From positions 1-44,486 of the forward strand of contig NZ_JAHHZO010000021.1 of assembly GCF_018760785.1 (NCBI RefSeq): a stretch of 44,486 bases of DNA, given 5' to 3'. The stretch's first letter is position 1, and every line of letters begins with the position of its first letter. Below the pieces are notes generated by a model. It saw only the letters and a list, made by a program, of their open reading frames with translations. It searched no databases and was not told the DNA's origin. Both the position numbers and the translations under genes were made by a program. This document shows positions 6,922-14,628 of the stretch, piece by piece. Source of the DNA: Rhizobium sp. CSW-27. GTDB taxonomy: Bacteria > Pseudomonadota > Alphaproteobacteria > Rhizobiales > Rhizobiaceae.

Positions 6922-8265
6922 ATGGGCAAACCAGCGGCACGTCTCTCGGATTATCACCTCTGCCCAATGGTTGATCCGGGACCAAAGCCCCATATCGGTG
7001 GGCCGATCCTTCCGGCGTGCTCGACCAATATTCTGATCGGCAATCTGCCGGCCGCGAGGGTGACCGACAAGGCCCTGTGCATTGGTCCCCCCGATACGAT
7101 CATCCAGGGATCGCCGACGGTCTTCTTCAACAATCTGATGGCGGCGCGGATGGGGGACGGGACCGCCCATGGCGGCGTCATCATCATGGGCCAGATGAAT
7201 GTGCTGATTGGCGAGCGCGGCGGCGGGGCCGGCTTCAAGATGACGTGGGAGGCGCTGAAATCCGCCGCCGCCGCCGGATATGCCTTCATCAAGGGGGAAC
7301 CGTTCGCAGAAAGCGAGACAGTGACAGATGCAACGGAACCGGCGTCAAGACAGGCCCTGCAGCAGAGAGCCGCACAACTGGCCGACGCACGCGCCATGGC
7401 AATGCTTGCCGCCGCGGCCTATGAGGGAGAGGATGCGCCGCTTCCTCCCAATACGCGTCGTGCAACGCTGAAGGATCTGGAGGCCCTTGGGCTGTACAAA
7501 CCAGCAACAGGCGCATACGAAACGCGCCTCCCCAATTCCGACTTTCGCGCCGATGTCTTTGTTCATACGGACCCGGAGACCGCGAAAGAAAGCTATACGA
7601 TCGCGTTCAAAGGCACGACAACTTTGGAGGACTGGTGGCATAACCTGATTCAAGGTAATGGTTTTGATTCTCGTTACTACAACCAGGCAGCCCGCATTGC
7701 GACGCGCGTCTCCAATCGTGTACCCGGAAATGTGCGTTTCACCGGCCACTCCCTCGGCGGGGGACTTGCATCGGCGGCGGCGGTCGCCAGCGGGGAACCG
7801 GCGATAACCTTTAACGCCGCGGGTTTGCATCCAAGCACTCAGGCGCGAGTCGGCAAAATATCTGCCCCTGTGGATGCATGGTTCCATGAATTAGATCCCC
7901 TCAGCCAGTTTCAGGACAATAATCCAGGGATTGCGCCCTCTGCCTATGGCACGCGCCATCCCGTCGCGGCCGCGCCATTGTGGACCAGCGAGGAAACTGC
8001 GATGGTTTCGGCGCATGTCGACCGAGAAAACTGGATACCGGATTTTGTGGAGCGTGCGTATGGAACAGTTGAAGCGGAAATTGCTCGCTATCAGCGCCTA
8101 AGATCACTGGATGAAGTGCCTGCACTTTTTCTTCCACCTGGATTTTCTGCTGCAAGTGAACTTGGGCGGCAACGTCGCCTTCACTCTATGGACAAAATGC
8201 AGGATTCTCTTGCGCGTGAAGCAGAGCGGGTCAGTGCTGAATTGGCGCAGGAGCCCGTCAGATGA
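6922..8265 (+). CDS. PAAR-domain lipase effector (Tle-like)
   Basis: A 447-residue specialised effector. Residues 1-100 are a PAAR domain (MGKPAARLSDYHLCP, IIQGSPTVFFNN, HGGVIIMG) that caps VgrG and delivers the protein. Residues about 130-400 are an alpha/beta-hydrolase lipase of the class-3/Mbeg1-like type, with AFKGTTTLEDWWHN and the nucleophile elbow TGHSLGGG. The likely catalytic triad is Ser277, Asp325 (in ELDPLS) and His365 (in SAHVDR). It probably hydrolyses phospholipids of rival cells in the periplasm. The ATG is preceded by GGCCAGGAC. It overlaps the ankyrin gene by four bases (ATGA). The phospholipase subclass cannot be decided by eye. Confidence 0.88.
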   Translation: MGKPAARLSDYHLCPMVDPGPKPHIGGPILPACSTNILIGNLPAARVTDKALCIGPPDTIIQGSPTVFFNNLMAARMGDGTAHGGVIIMGQMNVLIGERGGGAGFKMTWEALKSAAAAGYAFIKGEPFAESETVTDATEPASRQALQQRAAQLADARAMAMLAAAAYEGEDAPLPPNTRRATLKDLEALGLYKPATGAYETRLPNSDFRADVFVHTDPETAKESYTIAFKGTTTLEDWWHNLIQGNGFDSRYYNQAARIATRVSNRVPGNVRFTGHSLGGGLASAAAVASGEPAITFNAAGLHPSTQARVGKISAPVDAWFHELDPLSQFQDNNPGIAPSAYGTRHPVAAAPLWTSEETAMVSAHVDRENWIPDFVERAYGTVEAEIARYQRLRSLDEVPALFLPPGFSAASELGRQRRLHSMDKMQDSLAREAERVSAELAQEPVR

Positions 8266-8798
8266 AATCATCCTACCGAGGAACGCGCATAGCCTTGCTA
8301 CTCTCATTGTTGACATTGTCAGGCTATGAATTCCGATCGAGCGCCGGATCTACGGAAAAAGGAATGAAGAACGTGACTGAATGGATAATGCCGAGTTCTG
8401 CTGCGGCAGCAAACACGAGACCCGAGATTTTCGATAGCATTCTGAGCGAAGATCGGGCGGCGATCGAAAAGCTCCTCAACAACGGAGAGAGTCTTGAGGT
8501 CAGGGATGGCTTCGGCGTGACACCCGTTCTAGCAGCTGCCCTGATCGACGACTGGAGCACGGTCGAATACTTCCTGATCCGCGGCGCAGATCCCAGTGTC
8601 GCCGATGATGAGGGCTTTACGCTCGCCTTTCTGTCTCAGAAATCCCGCGTCGATCTCGACGGCCGCTATGGCCAAGCCCTCGTTCGGGTTCGCGCAATGC
8701 TTTCCGAACTTCACCTGCTGGATACCGTCCTCTCGCCGCAACAGGTGAGAGACCTTCAGCAAAAAGGAGCCTGGCCGCCGGCGACCAAAGGTCGTTAG
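8262..8798 (+). CDS. exported ankyrin-repeat protein, likely lipase immunity
   Basis: A 178-residue protein starting within the stop of the lipase gene (ATGA overlap). The N-terminus (about 1-28) is a basic plus hydrophobic signal sequence, so the protein should reach the periplasm, where a phospholipase toxin would act. Ankyrin-type repeats are visible around residues 58-115 (LEVRDGFGVTPVLAAAL, then FLIRGADPSVADDEGFT). Exported ankyrin proteins are known as partners of T6SS lipase effectors. The first ankyrin helices are degenerate. Function is inferred from family habit and gene order. Confidence 0.75.
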   Translation: MKSSYRGTRIALLLSLLTLSGYEFRSSAGSTEKGMKNVTEWIMPSSAAAANTRPEIFDSILSEDRAAIEKLLNNGESLEVRDGFGVTPVLAAALIDDWSTVEYFLIRGADPSVADDEGFTLAFLSQKSRVDLDGRYGQALVRVRAMLSELHLLDTVLSPQQVRDLQQKGAWPPATKGR

Positions 8799-8835
8799 AT
8801 CCATCGCCACGGCCGCTCGAAACAGGACCGCATCC

Positions 8836-9564
8836 ATGATGGAGCAAATCCTTTCGGCACTTGATTCCCTGGAAGGACGCAAGTTTGCGGTCATCGACGG
8901 GGCGCATTTCGATGACTTGCCGTCATCCCTCCTGGGGTTGAACCTCCCCCTCAACCCATTGTACCAGGAGGAGGCAGATCCGGATCTGCAGGCGCTCGGA
9001 CCTTTTCTTGTGCCTCTCAGGGACCGCCTTGTTGCAAGACAGTTACATGCACTCGCCGACGGACGGCCCGCACTTGTCTGGTGGTCATGGCCCGATGAGG
9101 GAGAGCAAAGCGGGGACGCCGTGTACCGGCATGTCCGTTCGCTCAACCTGGTCGAAGTTCCAACGGACACGCCGGAAGGCGTCCAGCACGACGGTGACGA
9201 CCATCTGAAACGGGCCCCGATAGCACCCGGCCCGCACCATCACTGCGATCATACGGCCCATGTCCACGGAGAGGAAACGGTACCGGCGCCTCGACAACTC
9301 TACGAACCGGCCTTCTTGCGTCATGCCGATCCGAAAGTGATGGCGGCGCTCCTTCCACTGCTGAATGCACAGCAGGTTTCACGTCTGTTCGGGCAGGCTG
9401 GCGGTATCGTGCTTGAGTGTCCGGCTTCCGGTGGCATCCGGTGCTTTGCCCGTCCCGGACATCTGCCGCCGACACCGCAGGGCATGCTCCGGATTCTCCC
9501 TCCACAATATGCGCGTTTGGCCCCCATCGGTGAACGGAGCCTCTGTAGTCGAGGCCACCACTGA
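8836..9564 (+). CDS. DUF4123 effector adaptor (Tap/TEC)
   Basis: A 242-residue DUF4123 protein. Members are cytoplasmic chaperones that load effectors onto VgrG/PAAR. Family landmarks are FAVIDGAHFDDLP near the start, PLYQEEADPDL, a WWSWP centre, YRHVRSLN, and the closing FLRHADPKVMAALLPLL plus MLRILPPQYARL. AGGA lies eight bases before the ATG. A His-rich insertion (PHHHCDHTAHVHG, about residues 133-145) is unusual for the family and could bind a metal. It is the last gene of the vgrG operon and most likely serves the PAAR-lipase. It converges with the cell-wall hydrolase gene. Confidence 0.88.
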   Translation: MMEQILSALDSLEGRKFAVIDGAHFDDLPSSLLGLNLPLNPLYQEEADPDLQALGPFLVPLRDRLVARQLHALADGRPALVWWSWPDEGEQSGDAVYRHVRSLNLVEVPTDTPEGVQHDGDDHLKRAPIAPGPHHHCDHTAHVHGEETVPAPRQLYEPAFLRHADPKVMAALLPLLNAQQVSRLFGQAGGIVLECPASGGIRCFARPGHLPPTPQGMLRILPPQYARLAPIGERSLCSRGHH

Positions 9565-9591
9565 ACTGCAGGCATTTGCGCCAACCGGAAT

Positions 9592-11868
9592 TCAACGCCT
9601 GTTGCCTGCGATGAGCGTCAGGATTGCCGTGCGATAGTTCTCGAATTCCGGTGATGCCGGGACTTCGACGCGGGCCGGGGAAACGGCGCGCCGCATCATC
9701 TTCTGATCAGCCCAGTTCTTGACATAGGCGGCATTTTTGCCGGTGAGGAAAGGGTTTGCCTGGATGACCTGGTTGCCGAGCAGGGTTTCAAGCGGCTCTT
9801 CGTCTTGGGCGGATAGCACCGCTCTGGCGCCCTCGGGACCGAGAAAATGCGCAAGATAAAGGCGCCCGGCTGTCGCCGGTTGCCCCCCGGCCTCAAGAAA
9901 GGACCTGTTCTCGCGCGCCAGATTGGCCACCATCTCGCGTGAAAGAGTCGGATCGAGCCGAAGCGCCAGAATCTGCTGGCGATCCAGTGACTGCGCCAGA
10001 TCGGGACGGTGCGTCGTCATCATGCGCATCCAGGTCGCCTCGATGAACTGACCGAGGCCAAGGGCCGTGGACAACGGGTTTTTGGCAGTCGCATCCCCGG
10101 CGCTTTCGACGCGAACGATCTGGTCGACGAGTGCCTCGACCGCCTGATCTCCCTTGTCCGCGAAGGCTATCGCGTCCTGGAGCGGATCGATGGGCTTGCC
10201 GCCGGCATAAAGCTCGAAGTGAAGATGTGGCCCGGCCGATTGCCCGGAGGTGCCCACATAACCGATCAGATCGCCTGCCTTGACCTGCTGCCCGACCGTG
10301 AGTCCAGGGGCAAAGCCGCTCAGATGCGCGTAACCGGTCGCCCTGTCGCGATCATGCTCGATCTTCACGTAATTGCCCAGCGTGCCGGCGTCGCCGACCG
10401 CGACAACCCGTCCCGCGTAAGCCGCACGAACCGGCGTTCCGACCGGCGCCGCCCAGTCAACTCCCTCATGCATCAGCACCTTGTGAAGGATGGGGTGACG
10501 GCGCGGGCCGAACGTCGCGGTCATCACACCCGCCACCGGCGTCACCATGCCGTTCAGGGCACCGTGCTTGCCCGCCCCGACATCTCCAAGACAACTGAAG
10601 TCACCGGCATGCGCAGGCCGGAACACGAAGCAGTGCATGGCAGTCTCGGGTCCGTCCACACCGACATACAGCACGCGACTCTGCCCGCCTGCGCCCGCTC
10701 GGGCATCATCGGCATAGAGCAGCGTCAGACTGTCCTCGACTGAGGCGAACCGGCCGAGATCATGCGCGCGCGCGAGATGCATGATGGCTTCACCGATGAC
10801 GACCGAGGAAATTCCGTTGCGCAGGCCGACGGAATAGATGCCATCCAGCAGCCGGTATCGTCTCTCCTGGCTGGGCGGCGAAGCGTCGTCCAGCAGTCGC
10901 AACAGATTCTGGGCCAGCCAGGGATCGGCAGCGGAGACGAATTGCCCCGCTCCATCCAAGGCAAAGGCTGCAAGAAAGGAATCGGCCTGATAAATCGCAA
11001 GCTGCACAAGACGATGTGACGGCTGCGCAGGGTCACCTGCGAGGTGACGCATGGCTACGATAGCACCGGCCGGAAGGGTTTCGAGACCGGCAGCAGCCCG
11101 AATTCCCACTGAGAGCTGCTGAGCGTCTGCATCCGACAGGCCACTCCCTTTCAGGAAGGCCGTCACCGGTGTGGCCATTACCACCCGGTGAATGTCATCC
11201 TGCGTGGAAACCTTCCGCAGCGTTTCGGCAATCAGACTGATGCTGGAGACGTTGTTTTCCACCATGGTCTTGCGAAAGCTGGCATCGGCCCCCTCAAGAC
11301 CGGCGGAGGTGATGTCGCTCCATCCACCACCTCGCGTTTCCTGGGCCTGCGAAGGATTATCGGCGGTGTTGGCAGGTGCGGTGCGTGTGGCTGGATCGCC
11401 ACCGTTCAGCGGCATGGACGGCGCCATGGCCGCCGCTCGCTGAGCCTGGAAAAATGCAAAATCCTGCGGCGTCGAGGGAATGGAGGCCATAAGCCGCTGA
11501 CTTGTCGGCAGAATCGTCTCGTGAAGCAGGCTGATGGGACCCGTAACACCGGAATCCCTGAATTCCCCAGGCACTTCCGGTATGACAATAACCGATCGGC
11601 CACCATTGGATGCAAGTTCGATCCGCAGCGGATCGCCTGGCAGATCGATCAGGGAAGGTGCGAGGGTGGGCACGGGCGCAGCAATGTTGTCACTGGGGGT
11701 GGGGGCCATCGGGACGGACGTCTGACGATAGAACCATACTGCGAGGCAGACGCCGGCAAACGTTAGGCCCGCGACAGCCATGGCCATGCGCCGTCGCCAT
11801 CGACGCCGCCGCCTTGCACGCGCTTCGGTCTGCTTTCTTTGCCGGAAGCTGTCATCAATCTTGTGCAT
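9592..11868 (-). CDS. membrane-anchored M23 endopeptidase / lytic transglycosylase fusion
   Basis: A 758-residue protein from ATG 11868 (a GTG at 11883 is possible; neither has a clear ribosome-binding site). A very basic cytoplasmic stub is followed by one membrane segment (about residues 30-48), then a long periplasmic region. Residues about 440-570 form an M23 (LytM) zinc peptidase with ligands His467/Asp471 in HEGVD and His548/His550 in HLHFEL. Residues about 575-690 look like a lytic-transglycosylase domain, with VRVESAGD (candidate acid Glu588) and ALGLGQF. It could cut both peptide bridges and glycan strands to open the wall for the T6SS, or be an effector; there is no adjacent immunity gene. 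It is the last gene of the long leftward block, 60 bases after the caspase gene. Confidence 0.85.
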   Translation of the reverse strand: MHKIDDSFRQRKQTEARARRRRRWRRRMAMAVAGLTFAGVCLAVWFYRQTSVPMAPTPSDNIAAPVPTLAPSLIDLPGDPLRIELASNGGRSVIVIPEVPGEFRDSGVTGPISLLHETILPTSQRLMASIPSTPQDFAFFQAQRAAAMAPSMPLNGGDPATRTAPANTADNPSQAQETRGGGWSDITSAGLEGADASFRKTMVENNVSSISLIAETLRKVSTQDDIHRVVMATPVTAFLKGSGLSDADAQQLSVGIRAAAGLETLPAGAIVAMRHLAGDPAQPSHRLVQLAIYQADSFLAAFALDGAGQFVSAADPWLAQNLLRLLDDASPPSQERRYRLLDGIYSVGLRNGISSVVIGEAIMHLARAHDLGRFASVEDSLTLLYADDARAGAGGQSRVLYVGVDGPETAMHCFVFRPAHAGDFSCLGDVGAGKHGALNGMVTPVAGVMTATFGPRRHPILHKVLMHEGVDWAAPVGTPVRAAYAGRVVAVGDAGTLGNYVKIEHDRDRATGYAHLSGFAPGLTVGQQVKAGDLIGYVGTSGQSAGPHLHFELYAGGKPIDPLQDAIAFADKGDQAVEALVDQIVRVESAGDATAKNPLSTALGLGQFIEATWMRMMTTHRPDLAQSLDRQQILALRLDPTLSREMVANLARENRSFLEAGGQPATAGRLYLAHFLGPEGARAVLSAQDEEPLETLLGNQVIQANPFLTGKNAAYVKNWADQKMMRRAVSPARVEVPASPEFENYRTAILTLIAGNRR

Positions 11869-11928
11869 CTTGAACAACAACACCGTTGGAACAGCCCGGC
11901 ATGCCGCATCTCCAGGAACATTCCCGCA

Positions 11929-14481
11929 TCAGCGGTACGCACCCGGAAGACTAAATTTCTTAAGCTTTTCAAGAGCAGGAGCCGGCTTTCCCGCCGTGGC
12001 GGACACCGTTGCATTGCCTGTCCCGGAGCGCGCGTTCTTGCCCGGCGCGGACTTGCCGGCAGCCGTGGCATCGCCGCCCGACGGTTTCGGCTTTGAGGGC
12101 GCGGATTTGCAAATCACCACCGGTTCACTCTGCAATCTTGCCACCAGGCCTTCCGTAGGTTCAAGTTCATCCGGCTGCGCCTTCTTTTGCGAGTAATACC
12201 GCAACAATGCCTTAGCCGATCTGGAGCCCCAGTTGCCGTCGACCCCACCGACATAGCAGCCGAGCCGGCTGAGTTCCTTCTGCGCTGCCATCGCCATCCG
12301 CGTCTGTTGCTCCGGATCGGGCAGAATTGCCGGTGCAGGGGGTGGAAGGTCCACGGCATCTGGCGCCGGCGGCGCGAGCAATATCGTTGCCGGCTGCCGG
12401 TCCGGTGCAAGTGCAGCAAGCTCCATGCTGCCACTCTCAGGCCCAGAGTTCTCCGGAACCGGACCAACATTATCGAGCCTCTCCTCAAGCGGCCGGGCAA
12501 CGGGTGCCGTGGCCTCGCCTGCGATGGCGCCGGAGGCATCCGGCATCGGATTTGCACCAGAGTCCGAAGCCGCATCGACCTGCCGCGGCACCGGTGTCTG
12601 CGCCGGTTCAGGCGATGCAGAGGCGGGCTCGACGGGGACGATCGAAGGCTCGGCCCTTCGCCCCTCCTCAAGAGACGCGGCAGACTTTGCCGGATCTTCA
12701 ACGGAAGGCAGGGGAACAGGCGTGGAGAAAGGAACCGCCGGAGCACCCCTGTCCGGAGGAAGAGCGGCCAGTTCCTGCCGTTCGGGCGTCGCATCCCCCA
12801 CCGAAGCACCTGCATTGTCGGAGGACGGGACGTCGGAAGGCGCCCTCTCATCGTCATCCGCCCCCTGAACCAGCAGTCGTGCCGGACCATCTGCCATCAC
12901 CTGTGCAGCCGGTTCGACATCGGCAGCAGCCGGGGCGGTCGGTGCGGCGGAAGTCGTCGCAGGTACCGGATCGATCCCGCCTGCCGGTTTGTCCGGCACC
13001 GGGGATGTCGCCGGGCTCGTCGTCGGTGGGGCGCTCTCCACTCGGGCGACGACAATCGCGCCCTCCGCTGCCGGCAGCGGTGTTTCATTGGCGACTCGGG
13101 AATTCGGCTCATGGCCAGACGCGGCAGGCTCGGCAGTCACAGGCAGTGTCTGTTCGGCCGGAAAGCCTGGCGGCTGCCCGGTCGCCGAGGTCGGATCATC
13201 GTCGGCCTCGGTGGCGGCCAGGATCTGCAAGCCGGGCCTTGCCCTCTCGACCGGCACGTTTTCAAGAGCAGGCGTAGGCTCCGGAGGGGCGGGCTCGGGT
13301 TGGGGCGGGACAACTGTCGCGACCTCCGGCACAGGAACAGGAGCCTCTTCCGATAACGCAGGACCATTCCGTGCGGGAGGGACCGCCTCAGGTTGGGCTG
13401 GCTCGCCGGCACGGTCAACGACATCCACAGCCACCCCTTGCGACGCCAGAGGTTCAGTCGCCGCCGCCTGCGGCGCATCGCTGCCAGGCGCTGGTCCTGC
13501 CTCATCCGCCTCGGCCGGTTCGATGCGCAAGGAAGCGACCTCAGCCCCGCTGGCCTCCTCCCCCTCCACGATCTTCAGCCCGCGAAAGCTCTTCTTGAAC
13601 TTTTCGAGAAAGGCGGGATTGGCCTTGGCGAAGGCCTGCAACTCCGCGAGCTCCTCTTCCGTCCATTCCGCGCTTTCCTCTTCGGGGGCCGGCTTGAAGT
13701 AGAATTGCGATCGCAGCGAGGACTGGTCCCAGGGCGTTTGCCGGTGAAGGGTCTTCTCCTCCACCATGTTGCGGACATTGATCATCATGTCCGAAATGCT
13801 CTGCCCTTCCTCAGGGATCTGTGCAGCAAGTGCCAGACTGAACGGGCTGTTATCGCCCTTTCCGTCCGCCGTCACATTGCCCGGCTGGGTGGCAAAGGCG
13901 ACAAAAAGCCCGCTGCCTGTCTCGATCTGTGCCAGACCTTCGGATCCACGCTCGGCGCGAGCCGATTGCGGGATCGGATTGTCCCGGCATGCATCGAGAA
14001 AGACGATGGTCTGGCGATCCCGGACGGAAAGCTGCGTGATAAGATCGTCAAGAGACATGGTCTCTTGCGTGATCTTCTTCCGGTCCTTCAGGGCCGCATC
14101 GGTGGGCACCAGATAGTTGCGGCCATTCAACTGGAAGCCATGGCCGGCGAAGTAGAACAAGATTGTGCTGGCTCCCTTCGCCTTGCCGATCGCCTCCTTG
14201 ACCGCAGCTTCGAAGCCCCGGCGGGAAACATCCGTCTTCTCGACAACGTCAAAACCCACATCGCGCAGAGCCTTCGCAACAAGAGCAGCATCACGAACGG
14301 AGTTCTTCAGCTTCGGCACATTGCGATAGTTGGCATTGCCCACGACAAGGGCCACCCTGCCCTCTGCCGGATCAACCGCAGCGGACGCAGGAGAAAAATG
14401 AAGCCCAGCCTGTGTCGACACAACAGCAAAAGCCAACATTATCCTGAATAGAACCGAGGCCAGTTTCCGCAGGCGACACAT
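11929..14481 (-). CDS. secreted caspase-family protein with peptidoglycan-binding-like tail
   Basis: An 850-residue protein. Residues 1-35 form a signal peptide (ends ASAA). Residues about 40-270 are a C14/metacaspase-like domain with the catalytic dyad His114 (YFAGHGFQ) and Cys165 (LDACRDNP), both intact. A helical segment (about 280-310) is followed by a linker of some 400 residues made mostly of Pro, Ala, Glu and Val. The C-terminal module (about 724-793) resembles a peptidoglycan-binding fold: LGCYVGGVDGNWG with a second cysteine in VVICK. Exported caspase-like proteins of this layout are common in rhizobia but their substrates are mostly unknown. Its position between clpV and the wall hydrolase suggests a role in envelope passage or effector processing. 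Confidence 0.8.
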   Translation of the reverse strand: MCRLRKLASVLFRIMLAFAVVSTQAGLHFSPASAAVDPAEGRVALVVGNANYRNVPKLKNSVRDAALVAKALRDVGFDVVEKTDVSRRGFEAAVKEAIGKAKGASTILFYFAGHGFQLNGRNYLVPTDAALKDRKKITQETMSLDDLITQLSVRDRQTIVFLDACRDNPIPQSARAERGSEGLAQIETGSGLFVAFATQPGNVTADGKGDNSPFSLALAAQIPEEGQSISDMMINVRNMVEEKTLHRQTPWDQSSLRSQFYFKPAPEEESAEWTEEELAELQAFAKANPAFLEKFKKSFRGLKIVEGEEASGAEVASLRIEPAEADEAGPAPGSDAPQAAATEPLASQGVAVDVVDRAGEPAQPEAVPPARNGPALSEEAPVPVPEVATVVPPQPEPAPPEPTPALENVPVERARPGLQILAATEADDDPTSATGQPPGFPAEQTLPVTAEPAASGHEPNSRVANETPLPAAEGAIVVARVESAPPTTSPATSPVPDKPAGGIDPVPATTSAAPTAPAAADVEPAAQVMADGPARLLVQGADDDERAPSDVPSSDNAGASVGDATPERQELAALPPDRGAPAVPFSTPVPLPSVEDPAKSAASLEEGRRAEPSIVPVEPASASPEPAQTPVPRQVDAASDSGANPMPDASGAIAGEATAPVARPLEERLDNVGPVPENSGPESGSMELAALAPDRQPATILLAPPAPDAVDLPPPAPAILPDPEQQTRMAMAAQKELSRLGCYVGGVDGNWGSRSAKALLRYYSQKKAQPDELEPTEGLVARLQSEPVVICKSAPSKPKPSGGDATAAGKSAPGKNARSGTGNATVSATAGKPAPALEKLKKFSLPGAYR

Positions 14482-14496
14482 ATTCGCTCTTCAGCA

Positions 14497-14537
14497 AGAT
14501 TAGCGCATATCAATTCATAACAGCAATACGTTGCCAA
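14497..14537 (-). promoter_or_regulatory. weak candidate promoter upstream of caspase gene
   Basis: In the 147-bp gap between clpV and the caspase gene, the minus strand offers TTGGCA (14537-14532) with ATTGAT 17 bases on (14514-14509). An overlapping alternative is TTGCTG (14526-14521) with TAATCT 18 bases on (14502-14497). This is the AT-rich part of an otherwise GC-rich gap and is the largest gap in the block, so a separate promoter for the last two genes is plausible. Confidence 0.22.
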
Positions 14538-14628
14538 ATCCAGACAACAACCCGGAAAGACCAGCCTGCGCAGGAGATCCGGACCGTCACTCGAGTTGCC
14601 TGCCCCTCCCGGACACCAACCACCCAGG

